64,000 nucleotides of DNA, from NCBI RefSeq assembly GCF_020171365.1, contig NZ_JAIUZO010000002.1:2388001-2452000 (forward strand), given 5' to 3'. Below the pieces are notes generated by a model. The model was not told the origin of the DNA, searched no databases, and saw only the letters and a program-made list of their open reading frames with translations. This stretch comes from Qipengyuania gaetbuli (GTDB lineage: Bacteria; Pseudomonadota; Alphaproteobacteria; Sphingomonadales; Sphingomonadaceae). Made by a program: the position numbers and the translations under genes. Below are positions 57,030 through 64,000 of the stretch, one piece after another (positions within the stretch are counted from its first letter, which is position 1; every line of letters begins with the position of its first letter).

Positions 57030-57976
57030 CTGTATCGCTCCACCATCAGTCTGATTGCATCGAGGAAGGCATCGAGATCCTTCTGCCCGCTCGGTATAGC
57101 CTTTCTCAGCGTCGTAAAGCCGTGAATGATACCGGGGAACTCGAGATAGACGACCTCGGTCCCCTGCTGGATCAGGTGGGCGGCATATTCGCGGCCCGAA
57201 TCGCGCAGCGGGTCGAGGCCGGCGGTGCAGACCACCGTCGGCGGCGTGTTGCTGCAATCGCCGACCATCGGGGTGTGCCGCGGGTCGCCGGCATCGCCGC
57301 CATACTGGTCGGTGAACCACGCCATGGCCGCGCGGGTTAGCAGGAACCCTTCGGCAAAGTCGCGCAGCGAGTTGTGGTGCGTCGTGTCGCTCGCCACCGG
57401 GTAGATCGGCGCCTGGACGATCACGGGCACCTTGGCCGGTTCGTTGACCAGCTGGTTGGTGGTGACGATCGTCAGATTGCCGCCTGCGCTGTCGCCCGTG
57501 ATGACGAGGCCGGTGATTTCGCGTCCCAGTTCGGCAGGCGAGGTCGCGACCCAGCGCGCCGCCGCTTCGCAATCGTCGGGTGCGGCGGGGAAGGGGTGTT
57601 CGGGCGCCAGGCGGTAATCGACCGACACGACCGGCAGGTCCAGCTGGTGGGCGATTTCGGTGCAGAGCGAATCGTAGACCTCGAGATCGCCGATCACGAA
57701 GCCGCCGCCATGGATGAAGATCACACAGGGGCCGGCCTCGCGGCTGTCGAGCGGATCGTAGAAGCGCAGCGGGATGTCGCCCGCCGGTCCCGGGCACGTG
57801 AGGTCCTTGCGAACGGCCATCGGGCGGGCAGGCGCTTCGGCGATCTGGCCCATGGCGCGCATCTGGTTGCGACCTTCCACCGCGCCGACTTCCTCGACCC
57901 CCTTGCCGCCGATCTGCTCGAGCATGTCGAGAAATCCACGCACGTCATCGCGCACGAAGTGTTCGGTATCGGCCAT
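57026..57976 (-). CDS. alpha/beta hydrolase, HSL/family IV esterase
   Basis: A 316-residue esterase of the hormone-sensitive-lipase group: oxyanion motif HGGGFVIGD, nucleophile elbow GDSAGGN, acid in AGLDPLRDSG and histidine in PGIIHGFTTL. No signal peptide is seen, so it is intracellular. The natural ester is unknown. Its stop overlaps the rppH start. Confidence 0.9.
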   Translation of the reverse strand: MADTEHFVRDDVRGFLDMLEQIGGKGVEEVGAVEGRNQMRAMGQIAEAPARPMAVRKDLTCPGPAGDIPLRFYDPLDSREAGPCVIFIHGGGFVIGDLEVYDSLCTEIAHQLDLPVVSVDYRLAPEHPFPAAPDDCEAAARWVATSPAELGREITGLVITGDSAGGNLTIVTTNQLVNEPAKVPVIVQAPIYPVASDTTHHNSLRDFAEGFLLTRAAMAWFTDQYGGDAGDPRHTPMVGDCSNTPPTVVCTAGLDPLRDSGREYAAHLIQQGTEVVYLEFPGIIHGFTTLRKAIPSGQKDLDAFLDAIRLMVERYR

Positions 57977-58112
57977 CGCTATTCTCTCCCATTCGTTTCG
58001 AATTGAGACTTAGCGCGTCGGCAGCGCTTTTCCACCGGGCTTTTTGGCGCTAGCAGAGAAACTTCATTGCGAGAGGAAGGGGTGGCTCCTAGGTGCCGCT
58101 CCGAACGGAAAA

Positions 58113-58131
58113 GCGCCGCCGGGTGCGGCGC
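58113..58131 (+). promoter_or_regulatory. GC-rich hairpin in the korA leader
   Basis: GCGCCGC pairs with GCGGCGC (7 bp, five-base loop) about 20 bases before the korA ATG. There is no T-run; an effect on translation or mRNA stability is only possible. Confidence 0.3.
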
Positions 58132-58150
58132 GCGACAAGGATAAGATTGG

Positions 58151-60100
58151 ATGGCAACAGCCGCTCCCGATAGCGTCGGCTCGCCGCAGGACGGCATCCC
58201 CGCAAGCCCCGAAGCCATCGTGGTCCGGTTCGCCGGCGACTCCGGCGACGGCATGCAGCTCACCGGGGGACAGTTCACGCTGTCGACCGCGCTGGCCGGC
58301 AACGACCTCGCCACGTTCCCCGACTTCCCGGCCGAAATCCGCGCGCCGCAGGGTACGCTGTTCGGCGTTTCCGCCTTCCAGATCAATTTCGGCAGCCGCG
58401 AGATCAATACGGCGGGTGACGCGCCCGACGTGCTGGTGGCGATGAACCCGGCCGCGCTCAAGGTGAACCTCGCCGCGCTGAAGCCGGGCGGGCTGATCAT
58501 CGCCGACACCGGCGCCTTCACCAAGCGCAACCTCGACAAGGCGCATTATGATGCGAACCCGCTCGAGGACGGGAGCCTTGCCAAGTACGATGTGCTGGCC
58601 TTCGACATCAGCGAAAAGACCATCGAGGCGGTGAAACCCTACGGTCTCGGCAACAAGGATGCGCTGCGGTCCAAGAACATGTGGACGCTCGGCCTTGCGC
58701 TGTGGATGTTCGACCGTGACCGCGCGCCGATCCACGACTGGCTGCGCGCCAAGTTCAAGTCGAAGCCTGACATCGCCGATGCGAACATCGCTGCGCTCGA
58801 CGCGGGCCATGCCTATGGCGAAACCGCCGAACTGGCAGGTCCGCTGAAGCAGGTCCATGTCGATCCGGTACCCAGCGCGCCGGGCCTTTATCGTACCGTA
58901 ACCGGCGCAGAAGCGGTCAGCCTGGGCCTTGTTGCGGGCGCACAATTGGCTGAACTGCCGATGTTCTTCGGCGGCTATCCGATCACGCCCGCATCGGCGA
59001 TTCTGCACCACCTTGCCCGGCTCAAGGAATTCGGCGTTACGACCTTCCAGGCGGAAGACGAGATCGCCGCGATCTGCGCCGCCATCGGTGCGAGCTATGC
59101 CGGCCAGCTGGGCGTCACTTCTTCGTCGGGTCCCGGCATCGCGCTGAAGGGCGAGGCGATGGGCCTTGCCATCATGACCGAGCTGCCGCTGGTGATCGTC
59201 AATTCGCAGCGTGGCGGTCCGTCGACCGGCCTGCCGACCAAGACCGAGCAGAGCGATCTCTACCAGGCCGTTTATGGCCGCAACGGCGATGCGCCAATGC
59301 CGGTCATTGCCGCGCGCAGTCCGTCCGATGCGTTCGAAGTCGCGATCGAGGCCTGCCGCATCGCGGTCGAGTACATGACGCCCGTCATGCTGCTGACCGA
59401 CGGCTACATCGCCAATGCCGCCGAGCCGTGGAAGGTGCCCGATCCGGCCGACTACACGCCGTTCCCCGCCAAGTTCCTCGAAGAGAAGAACGATGGCGAC
59501 CGCCTGCTTCCCTACAAGCGCGACGAGAAGGGCGCACGCCCCTGGATCAAGCCCGGCACACCTGGTCTGATGCACCGCATCGGCGGGATCGAGAAGCACG
59601 AGCTGACCGGCAATATCGACTATTCGCCCGACAACCACCAGCGCATGACCGACCTGCGCAAGGGCAAGGTCGACGGCGTTGCGGTGCCCGACCAGGACGT
59701 CTGCCTCGGCAAGTCGAAGGGCAAGCTCGCCGTGGTGGGCTGGGGTTCGACTTTCGGCCCGATCCACCGCGCGGTCGACAATTCGATCCGCCGGGGCCTC
59801 GACGTCAGCCACATCCACGTGCGCCACATCTGGCCGCTGCCGAAGAACCTCGGCGATTTGCTGCGCGGTTTCGACCACGTGCTGGTGCCCGAAATGAACA
59901 CCGGCCAGTTCAAGACCGTGCTGCGCGACCAGTACCTGATCGACGCCCAGCCGCTGACCAAGACCAGCGGCCAGCCGTTCCAGATCGCCGAACTCGAAGC
60001 CGAGATTGCCAAGTTCTTCGACGGCGTCCCCGGCAACGAAGGCGGGCAGGTTCCCGCGAACGACCAGCAGCTTCCCAGCACCGAAGGAGGTGCAGAATGA
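58151..60100 (+). CDS. korA: 2-oxoacid:ferredoxin oxidoreductase alpha subunit (gamma-alpha fusion)
   Basis: A 649-residue subunit in which an N-terminal gamma domain (RFAGDSGDGMQLTGG, about residues 20-200) is fused to the alpha domain (GYPITPASAILHHLARL and TSSSGPGIALKGEA). With the beta subunit it oxidises 2-oxoglutarate or a related 2-oxoacid to acyl-CoA, reducing ferredoxin, an alternative or addition to the dehydrogenase complex of the TCA cycle. Stop overlaps korB start by four bases. Confidence 0.93.
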   Translation: MATAAPDSVGSPQDGIPASPEAIVVRFAGDSGDGMQLTGGQFTLSTALAGNDLATFPDFPAEIRAPQGTLFGVSAFQINFGSREINTAGDAPDVLVAMNPAALKVNLAALKPGGLIIADTGAFTKRNLDKAHYDANPLEDGSLAKYDVLAFDISEKTIEAVKPYGLGNKDALRSKNMWTLGLALWMFDRDRAPIHDWLRAKFKSKPDIADANIAALDAGHAYGETAELAGPLKQVHVDPVPSAPGLYRTVTGAEAVSLGLVAGAQLAELPMFFGGYPITPASAILHHLARLKEFGVTTFQAEDEIAAICAAIGASYAGQLGVTSSSGPGIALKGEAMGLAIMTELPLVIVNSQRGGPSTGLPTKTEQSDLYQAVYGRNGDAPMPVIAARSPSDAFEVAIEACRIAVEYMTPVMLLTDGYIANAAEPWKVPDPADYTPFPAKFLEEKNDGDRLLPYKRDEKGARPWIKPGTPGLMHRIGGIEKHELTGNIDYSPDNHQRMTDLRKGKVDGVAVPDQDVCLGKSKGKLAVVGWGSTFGPIHRAVDNSIRRGLDVSHIHVRHIWPLPKNLGDLLRGFDHVLVPEMNTGQFKTVLRDQYLIDAQPLTKTSGQPFQIAELEAEIAKFFDGVPGNEGGQVPANDQQLPSTEGGAE

Positions 60101-61131
60101 ACGCCCCTGCCAAATTCGAGACCACGCTCAAGGACTGGGAAACCGACCAGGAGGTCCGCTGGTGCCCCGGTTGCGGCGACTATGCCATCCTGAAGGCCGT
60201 GCAGCGCACGTTGCCGCAGCTTGGTGCGAACCCGGCCAACACCTGCTTCATCAGCGGTATCGGCTGTTCGAGCCGGTTCCCCTATTACATGGAAACCTAC
60301 GGCTTCCACACGATCCACGGCCGCGCGCCGGCTTTCGCGACGGGGGCGAAGCTCGCCAATCCCGATCTCGACATCTGGCTGGTGACCGGTGACGGCGACG
60401 GCCTGTCCATCGGCGGCAACCACCTGATGCACGTGCTGCGCCGTAACGTGAACATGCAGATCATGCTGTTCAACAACGAGATCTACGGCCTCACCAAAGG
60501 CCAGTACTCGCCCACCAGCCGCGAAGGAACCAAGTCGCCTTCGACCCCGCTGGGCAGCGTCGACCATCCCGCCCGTCCGGCTGCTTTCGCGCTGGGTGCG
60601 GGGGCGCGCTTCGTTGGCCGCGGCTTCGACGTTTCGAAGAACCTGCCCGACGTGCTGATGGCAGCCCATGCCCACCAAGGCGCGGCCTTCATCGAGATTT
60701 TCCAGAACTGCATCGTCTACAACAAGGACGTGTTCGATGATTTCGCCGCGCCCAAGGGTGCCGAAGACCGCCAGCTCTGGCTCGAAAACGGCAAGCCCAT
60801 GCTGTTCGCAGGCGACACCAAGGGCATCACGCTCGACCGGGAGAAGCTGACGCTGGGCGTGGTCGACGTGGTCGATGGCGACTGGGAAGCGGCAGGCGTG
60901 ATCGTCCACGACGTTACCAACCGCTCGATCGCGCACATGCTCGTCGAAATGCCCTTCGGCCCGTTCCCGATGGCTCTCGGCGTGCTTTACGACGATCCGC
61001 GCCCGACTTTCGAAAGAGCGGTGATCGCAGAGCGTGAGCAGGCGAGTGCGGGCAAGGAAGCCAATCTCGCCAAGCTGCTGGGCAAGGGCCAGACCTGGAC
61101 GGTCAGCGGCACGGCGCAGGATCCGGTCTGA
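60097..61131 (+). CDS. korB: 2-oxoacid:ferredoxin oxidoreductase beta subunit
   Basis: A 344-residue thiamine-diphosphate subunit. RWCPGCGDYAILKA and GIGCSSRFPYY contain cysteines for the iron-sulfur cluster, and GDGDGLSIGGNH with LFNNEIYGLTKGQYSPTS forms the thiamine/magnesium site. The ribosome-binding site AAGGAGGTG is the strongest seen in the window. The stop lies in TGATCA, whose other half is the stop of the convergent PAP2 gene. Confidence 0.94.
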   Translation: MNAPAKFETTLKDWETDQEVRWCPGCGDYAILKAVQRTLPQLGANPANTCFISGIGCSSRFPYYMETYGFHTIHGRAPAFATGAKLANPDLDIWLVTGDGDGLSIGGNHLMHVLRRNVNMQIMLFNNEIYGLTKGQYSPTSREGTKSPSTPLGSVDHPARPAAFALGAGARFVGRGFDVSKNLPDVLMAAHAHQGAAFIEIFQNCIVYNKDVFDDFAAPKGAEDRQLWLENGKPMLFAGDTKGITLDREKLTLGVVDVVDGDWEAAGVIVHDVTNRSIAHMLVEMPFGPFPMALGVLYDDPRPTFERAVIAEREQASAGKEANLAKLLGKGQTWTVSGTAQDPV

Positions 61132-61845
61132 TCAGGCCGGGTCCTTGCCCGGCTGTTCCATCTTTCGCCTGTCCTGAAGCCTGGTCGCCACCAGGCCCAT
61201 GGCGAGCGCCCATGCCGCACCAACGGTCCACCCGCCGAGCACGTCGGTCGGATAATGCACGCCGAGATAGAGGCGGGTGAAGCCGATGGTCAGCACCAGT
61301 AGCGCCGCAACGCCGATCACGAAAAGCCGTGTTCGTCGCTCCTCGAAACTTCGCGAAATCATCACGGCCAGCGTGAGATAGATGATCGCGCTGTTCATCG
61401 AATGGCCGCTCGGAAAACTGAGCGAAGTGACTTCGACGAGATGCGGCACCGCTTCGGGCCGCGCGCGGGCAAAAAGTTCCTTCAGTAGCGTGCCGAATAG
61501 CGCGCCGCCGCCAGTGGCAAGCGCGGTGTAGAACGCCTGCCTCACGCGCCCCCGTGTCAGCAGGAATGCGACCGCAAGGGCGGACACCAGCGTCAGCACG
61601 GTCACACCGCCCAATGCGGTGAGGTCGCGCATGGCAGGCAGCAGCCAGTCCGGACCGATCGGCGTCGACAGGTCGTCGGGCGTGCGAAGCGCCCGCAGGA
61701 AGCCCGTGTCGAAGGCCTTCGTCTCGCCTTCCGCCATCTCGTCCGCAAGGCTGATGAAGCCTGCCGTCAGCGCCGCGCCCAGCGCAAGGCCGATAAGCAG
61801 CTTCTGTTCGCGGTGGATGTATGTCTTCAGGCTGGAAAGCGGCAC
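61132..61845 (-). CDS. PAP2-family membrane phosphatase
   Basis: A 237-residue membrane protein with about six hydrophobic segments. The acid phosphatase signature is complete: KELFARARP (K-x6-RP), PSGHS, and RLYLGVHYPTDVLGG. It probably dephosphorylates a lipid such as undecaprenyl or phosphatidyl phosphates at the outer face of the inner membrane. The GTG at 61845 with AGAGGA before it was preferred to longer readings that run into the divergent gene. Confidence 0.85.
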   Translation of the reverse strand: MPLSSLKTYIHREQKLLIGLALGAALTAGFISLADEMAEGETKAFDTGFLRALRTPDDLSTPIGPDWLLPAMRDLTALGGVTVLTLVSALAVAFLLTRGRVRQAFYTALATGGGALFGTLLKELFARARPEAVPHLVEVTSLSFPSGHSMNSAIIYLTLAVMISRSFEERRTRLFVIGVAALLVLTIGFTRLYLGVHYPTDVLGGWTVGAAWALAMGLVATRLQDRRKMEQPGKDPA

Positions 61846-61914
61846 GGAAATTCCTCTAGGACGACCTGACCGCAACGTGCGAAGCTGCGGATATTTCCAC
61901 GAAGGAGAGGTCGC

Positions 61915-62850
61915 CTGGACAATCTTACCCATTCGCTGGTCGGCGCGCTGATCGGCCAGGCAGGGCTGAAGAAGAAAACCGGGCTGGCGATGCCTGCGCT
62001 GATCATCGGGGCGAACCTGCCCGATGTGGATGCGGCCTGCCTGTTCTGGCTGGAAGGGGTCGAACACCTCGGCTTCCGTCGCGGCATTACCCACGGGCCG
62101 CCTGCGCTGGTGCTGCTACCCCTGCTGCTGGCCGGCCTGCTCTACGGATACGACCGCTGGCAGGAGAAGCGCGGCACGCGGCCCCAAGGGCGGCTGCCGG
62201 TCGATTTCAAATGGCTCTACCTCGTCAGCCTGATCGGGTGCCTGACCCATCCGGCGCTCGACTGGATGAACGTCTATGGCATCCGCCTGCTGGAGCCGTT
62301 TTCCTCGCGCTGGTTCTATGGCGACACGCTGTTCATCATCGACTTGTGGCTGTGGGCGCTGCTGGGCTTTGCGACGTGGTTTTCCCTCCGGCGCGAGAAG
62401 CGCGGCGGTGCGTGGCAAGGCCCGGCCAGGGCCGCGCTTGCCGCCATGCTCGCCTATATCGGCGTGAACCATGCGATCACGCGGCAGGCGGAGGCCGAGC
62501 TGCGCGAAAGCCCCACCGGAACCGACATCGTCATCGCTAGCCCGGTGCCTTTCTGGTTCTGGCAACGCGAGATGATCGCAGGCGGCAACGGGCTCTACAC
62601 GCTAGGCGAGGATACGAGCTTGCCCGGCGTGCCGCTCGACCGGTGCGACCTGATGACGCCCTATACCTTCAATTCGCAGGTCCGGGCCTTCCTGTTCTGG
62701 TCGCGCACGCCCTATATCGTGCCGCGCGAAGACGGCACGCTGTGGCTGCAGGATGCCCGCTTTTCCGACCCTCGCGCCAGCGGACGCTTCGAAGTGCAAT
62801 TGCCCTCCGATGCCTGCCCGGGAATTCGCACGGAACCGAGGGCGCAGTGA
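61915..62850 (+). CDS. YdjM-like (DUF457) membrane protein, CTG start proposed
   Basis: A 311-residue membrane protein of the LexA-regulated YdjM/DUF457 type, sometimes called metal-dependent hydrolase. The conserved opening DNLTHSLVGALIGQAG is in frame directly after a CTG at 61915-61917, preceded at ideal spacing by AAGGAGAGG. The first ATG is at 61990, 25 codons later, and would remove that opening. PDVDAACLFW, RRGITHGP and LTHPALDWMNVYG keep the family histidines and aspartates. About five membrane segments are followed by a soluble C-terminal part. Confidence 0.78.
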   Translation: MDNLTHSLVGALIGQAGLKKKTGLAMPALIIGANLPDVDAACLFWLEGVEHLGFRRGITHGPPALVLLPLLLAGLLYGYDRWQEKRGTRPQGRLPVDFKWLYLVSLIGCLTHPALDWMNVYGIRLLEPFSSRWFYGDTLFIIDLWLWALLGFATWFSLRREKRGGAWQGPARAALAAMLAYIGVNHAITRQAEAELRESPTGTDIVIASPVPFWFWQREMIAGGNGLYTLGEDTSLPGVPLDRCDLMTPYTFNSQVRAFLFWSRTPYIVPREDGTLWLQDARFSDPRASGRFEVQLPSDACPGIRTEPRAQ

Positions 62851-62878
62851 CCCCGTTCCCCTCGCAAAAGGGGTTTTC

Positions 62879-64000
62879 ATGAGTTTACCACAGATCGTCT
62901 GGTTGCGGCGCGACTTGCGCATGGCCGACCAGCCTGCGCTCCATGCCGCGGCCAAGGCCGGGCCGGTCATTCCGGTCTATGTCCTCGACGACGAACGGGC
63001 GGGCGACCACGCCTATGGCGGTGCGTCGCGCTGGTGGCTGCACCATTCGCTGGAATCGCTCGGCCGTTCGCTGGGCGCTCGCAAGTCGCGGATCGTGCTG
63101 CGCAAGGGCGACGCGCCGCAGGTGCTTGCTGCTCTCGCCGACGAGACGGGTGCGAGCTGCATCCACGCCATCCGCCATTACGAGCCCTGGTGGAAGGAGG
63201 CGGAGGACGAGCTGCGCGATGCGCTGGGCGAGGGGCGCAAGCTGTGCCTCTACGACGGGAATTACCTGATGCCGCCGGGCAGCGTGACGACCGGCTCGGG
63301 CGACCCTTACAAGATCTACACGCCGTTTTCGAAGGCGCTGCTCGAACACATGCCCCCGCGCGATGTGCTGGGCGAGCCGGATACGATCCATTCGCCCGAG
63401 GCATGGCCCGATAGCGACACTCTGGAAGACTGGGACCTGCTGCCGACCAGGCCCGACTGGGCGGGCGGTTTCCGCGCGTTCTGGGAAGTGGGCGAGGCGG
63501 CGGCGCATGGCCGGCTCGACTGGTGGGTGGACCGCGTGGGCGACTATGACGAGGGGCGCAACCTGCCGTCCAAGGACATCACCTCGCGCCTGTCGCCGCA
63601 TCTGCACTGGGGCGAGATCAGTCCTGCGCAGGTGTGGCACAAGCTCAAGGACAAACGGTCCGACGGGTGGAGGACCTTTGTGAAGGAGATCATCTGGCGC
63701 GATTATGCGCAGAACGTGATCGACCAGTTCCCCGACTATCCGCGGACAAGCTACCGCGACTATGACGAGCGCAAGCTGTGGCGCAATCCCGATGCCGGGC
63801 ACCTGATCCGCGAGGACCTGAAATGCTGGCAGCGCGGCATGACCGGCTATCCGGTGGTAGATGCGGGAATGCGCCAGCTGTGGCGGACCGGCTGGATGCA
63901 CAACCGCGTGCGGATGATCGCGGCGAGCTTCCTCGTGAAGCACCTGCTGATCGACTGGCGTTTCGGCGAACAATGGTTCTGGGACTGCCTCGTCGATGCC
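62879..64000 (+). CDS. phrB: deoxyribodipyrimidine photolyase, partial (3' end outside window)
   Basis: Light-driven repair of pyrimidine dimers with FAD. The frame is open from the ATG at 62879 to the window edge, 374 residues of the usual 450-470. The N-terminal alpha/beta domain starts IVWLRRDLRMADQPAL; the FAD domain shows TSRLSPHLHWGEISP, WRDYAQN and GYPVVDAGMRQLWRTGWMHNRVRM, all typical of class I photolyases. The last visible part WFWDCLVDA leads into the cofactor pocket. A cryptochrome-like role is less likely given the intact motifs. Confidence 0.95.
   Translation, partial: MSLPQIVWLRRDLRMADQPALHAAAKAGPVIPVYVLDDERAGDHAYGGASRWWLHHSLESLGRSLGARKSRIVLRKGDAPQVLAALADETGASCIHAIRHYEPWWKEAEDELRDALGEGRKLCLYDGNYLMPPGSVTTGSGDPYKIYTPFSKALLEHMPPRDVLGEPDTIHSPEAWPDSDTLEDWDLLPTRPDWAGGFRAFWEVGEAAAHGRLDWWVDRVGDYDEGRNLPSKDITSRLSPHLHWGEISPAQVWHKLKDKRSDGWRTFVKEIIWRDYAQNVIDQFPDYPRTSYRDYDERKLWRNPDAGHLIREDLKCWQRGMTGYPVVDAGMRQLWRTGWMHNRVRMIAASFLVKHLLIDWRFGEQWFWDCLVDA

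Overview
The window is dense, high-GC bacterial chromosome with short intergenic gaps, many 1-4 base start/stop overlaps and mostly housekeeping genes. The protein set points to an alphaproteobacterium of the order Sphingomonadales, most likely an Erythrobacter-like genus. Pointers are a GGAAC-N16-CGTT (EcfG-type) promoter, a HWE-kinase bacteriophytochrome with its heme oxygenase, a chromosomal subclass B3 metallo-beta-lactamase, KorAB, and a class II-like PHA synthase with its depolymerase. This assignment is inference; no rRNA or other taxonomic marker gene was used.

Layout. 1-2.8 kb: end of fabD, fabG and dnaN. 2.8-10.8 kb: a DUF2855 gene facing a five-gene minus-strand run (PHA synthase, PHA depolymerase-like hydrolase, UMF1-type MFS transporter, N-acyl-D-amino-acid deacylase-like amidohydrolase, MDR oxidoreductase). 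10.9-18.8 kb: ferredoxin-NADP reductase, two tandem paralogous PAS-GGDEF-EAL-PilZ proteins (the second with a degraded EAL site) and lepA. 18.8-20.6 kb: an AT-richer insert with one gene, a GHKL ATPase carrying a HEPN-like C-terminus, the best candidate for an undescribed (possibly anti-phage) system. 20.6-24.7 kb: an orphan gene with a terminase-small-subunit-like N-terminus, then bphP and bphO behind the EcfG-type promoter. 24.8-28.4 kb: proA and proC, divergent proB, and a lone Flp pilin.

28.7-39.3 kb: bamD, a very small DUF465-like gene preceded by a duplicated dyad, nhaA-terC-recN, two small membrane or lipoprotein genes, ligA, a diheme cytochrome c and a serine hydrolase. 39.3-51.1 kb is rich in envelope and beta-lactam themes: a TIGR02117 protein, prmA, the B3 metallo-beta-lactamase and an SDR in one overlapping minus-strand operon, then sdhCDA (no sdhB in the window), a HExxH lipoprotein, a periplasmic cyclophilin, a BlaI/BlaR1-like pair behind a large palindrome, and creD behind a cre-tag-like repeat. 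51.2-64 kb: YpfJ-type metallopeptidase, 3-hydroxybutyrate dehydrogenase, guaB, an RsmB-type methyltransferase, a TPR protein, rppH, an HSL-type esterase, korAB, a PAP2 phosphatase, a YdjM-like membrane protein (apparently CTG-initiated) and the start of a photolyase gene cut by the window edge.

Working links: phaC, phaZ and bdhA together suggest storage and reuse of polyhydroxyalkanoate. bphO makes the biliverdin chromophore for bphP. proA, proB and proC form the complete proline pathway. blaI and blaR1 form a protease/repressor switch that may extend to creD and the nearby hydrolases. No tRNA, rRNA, CRISPR array, insertion sequence or prophage was found.
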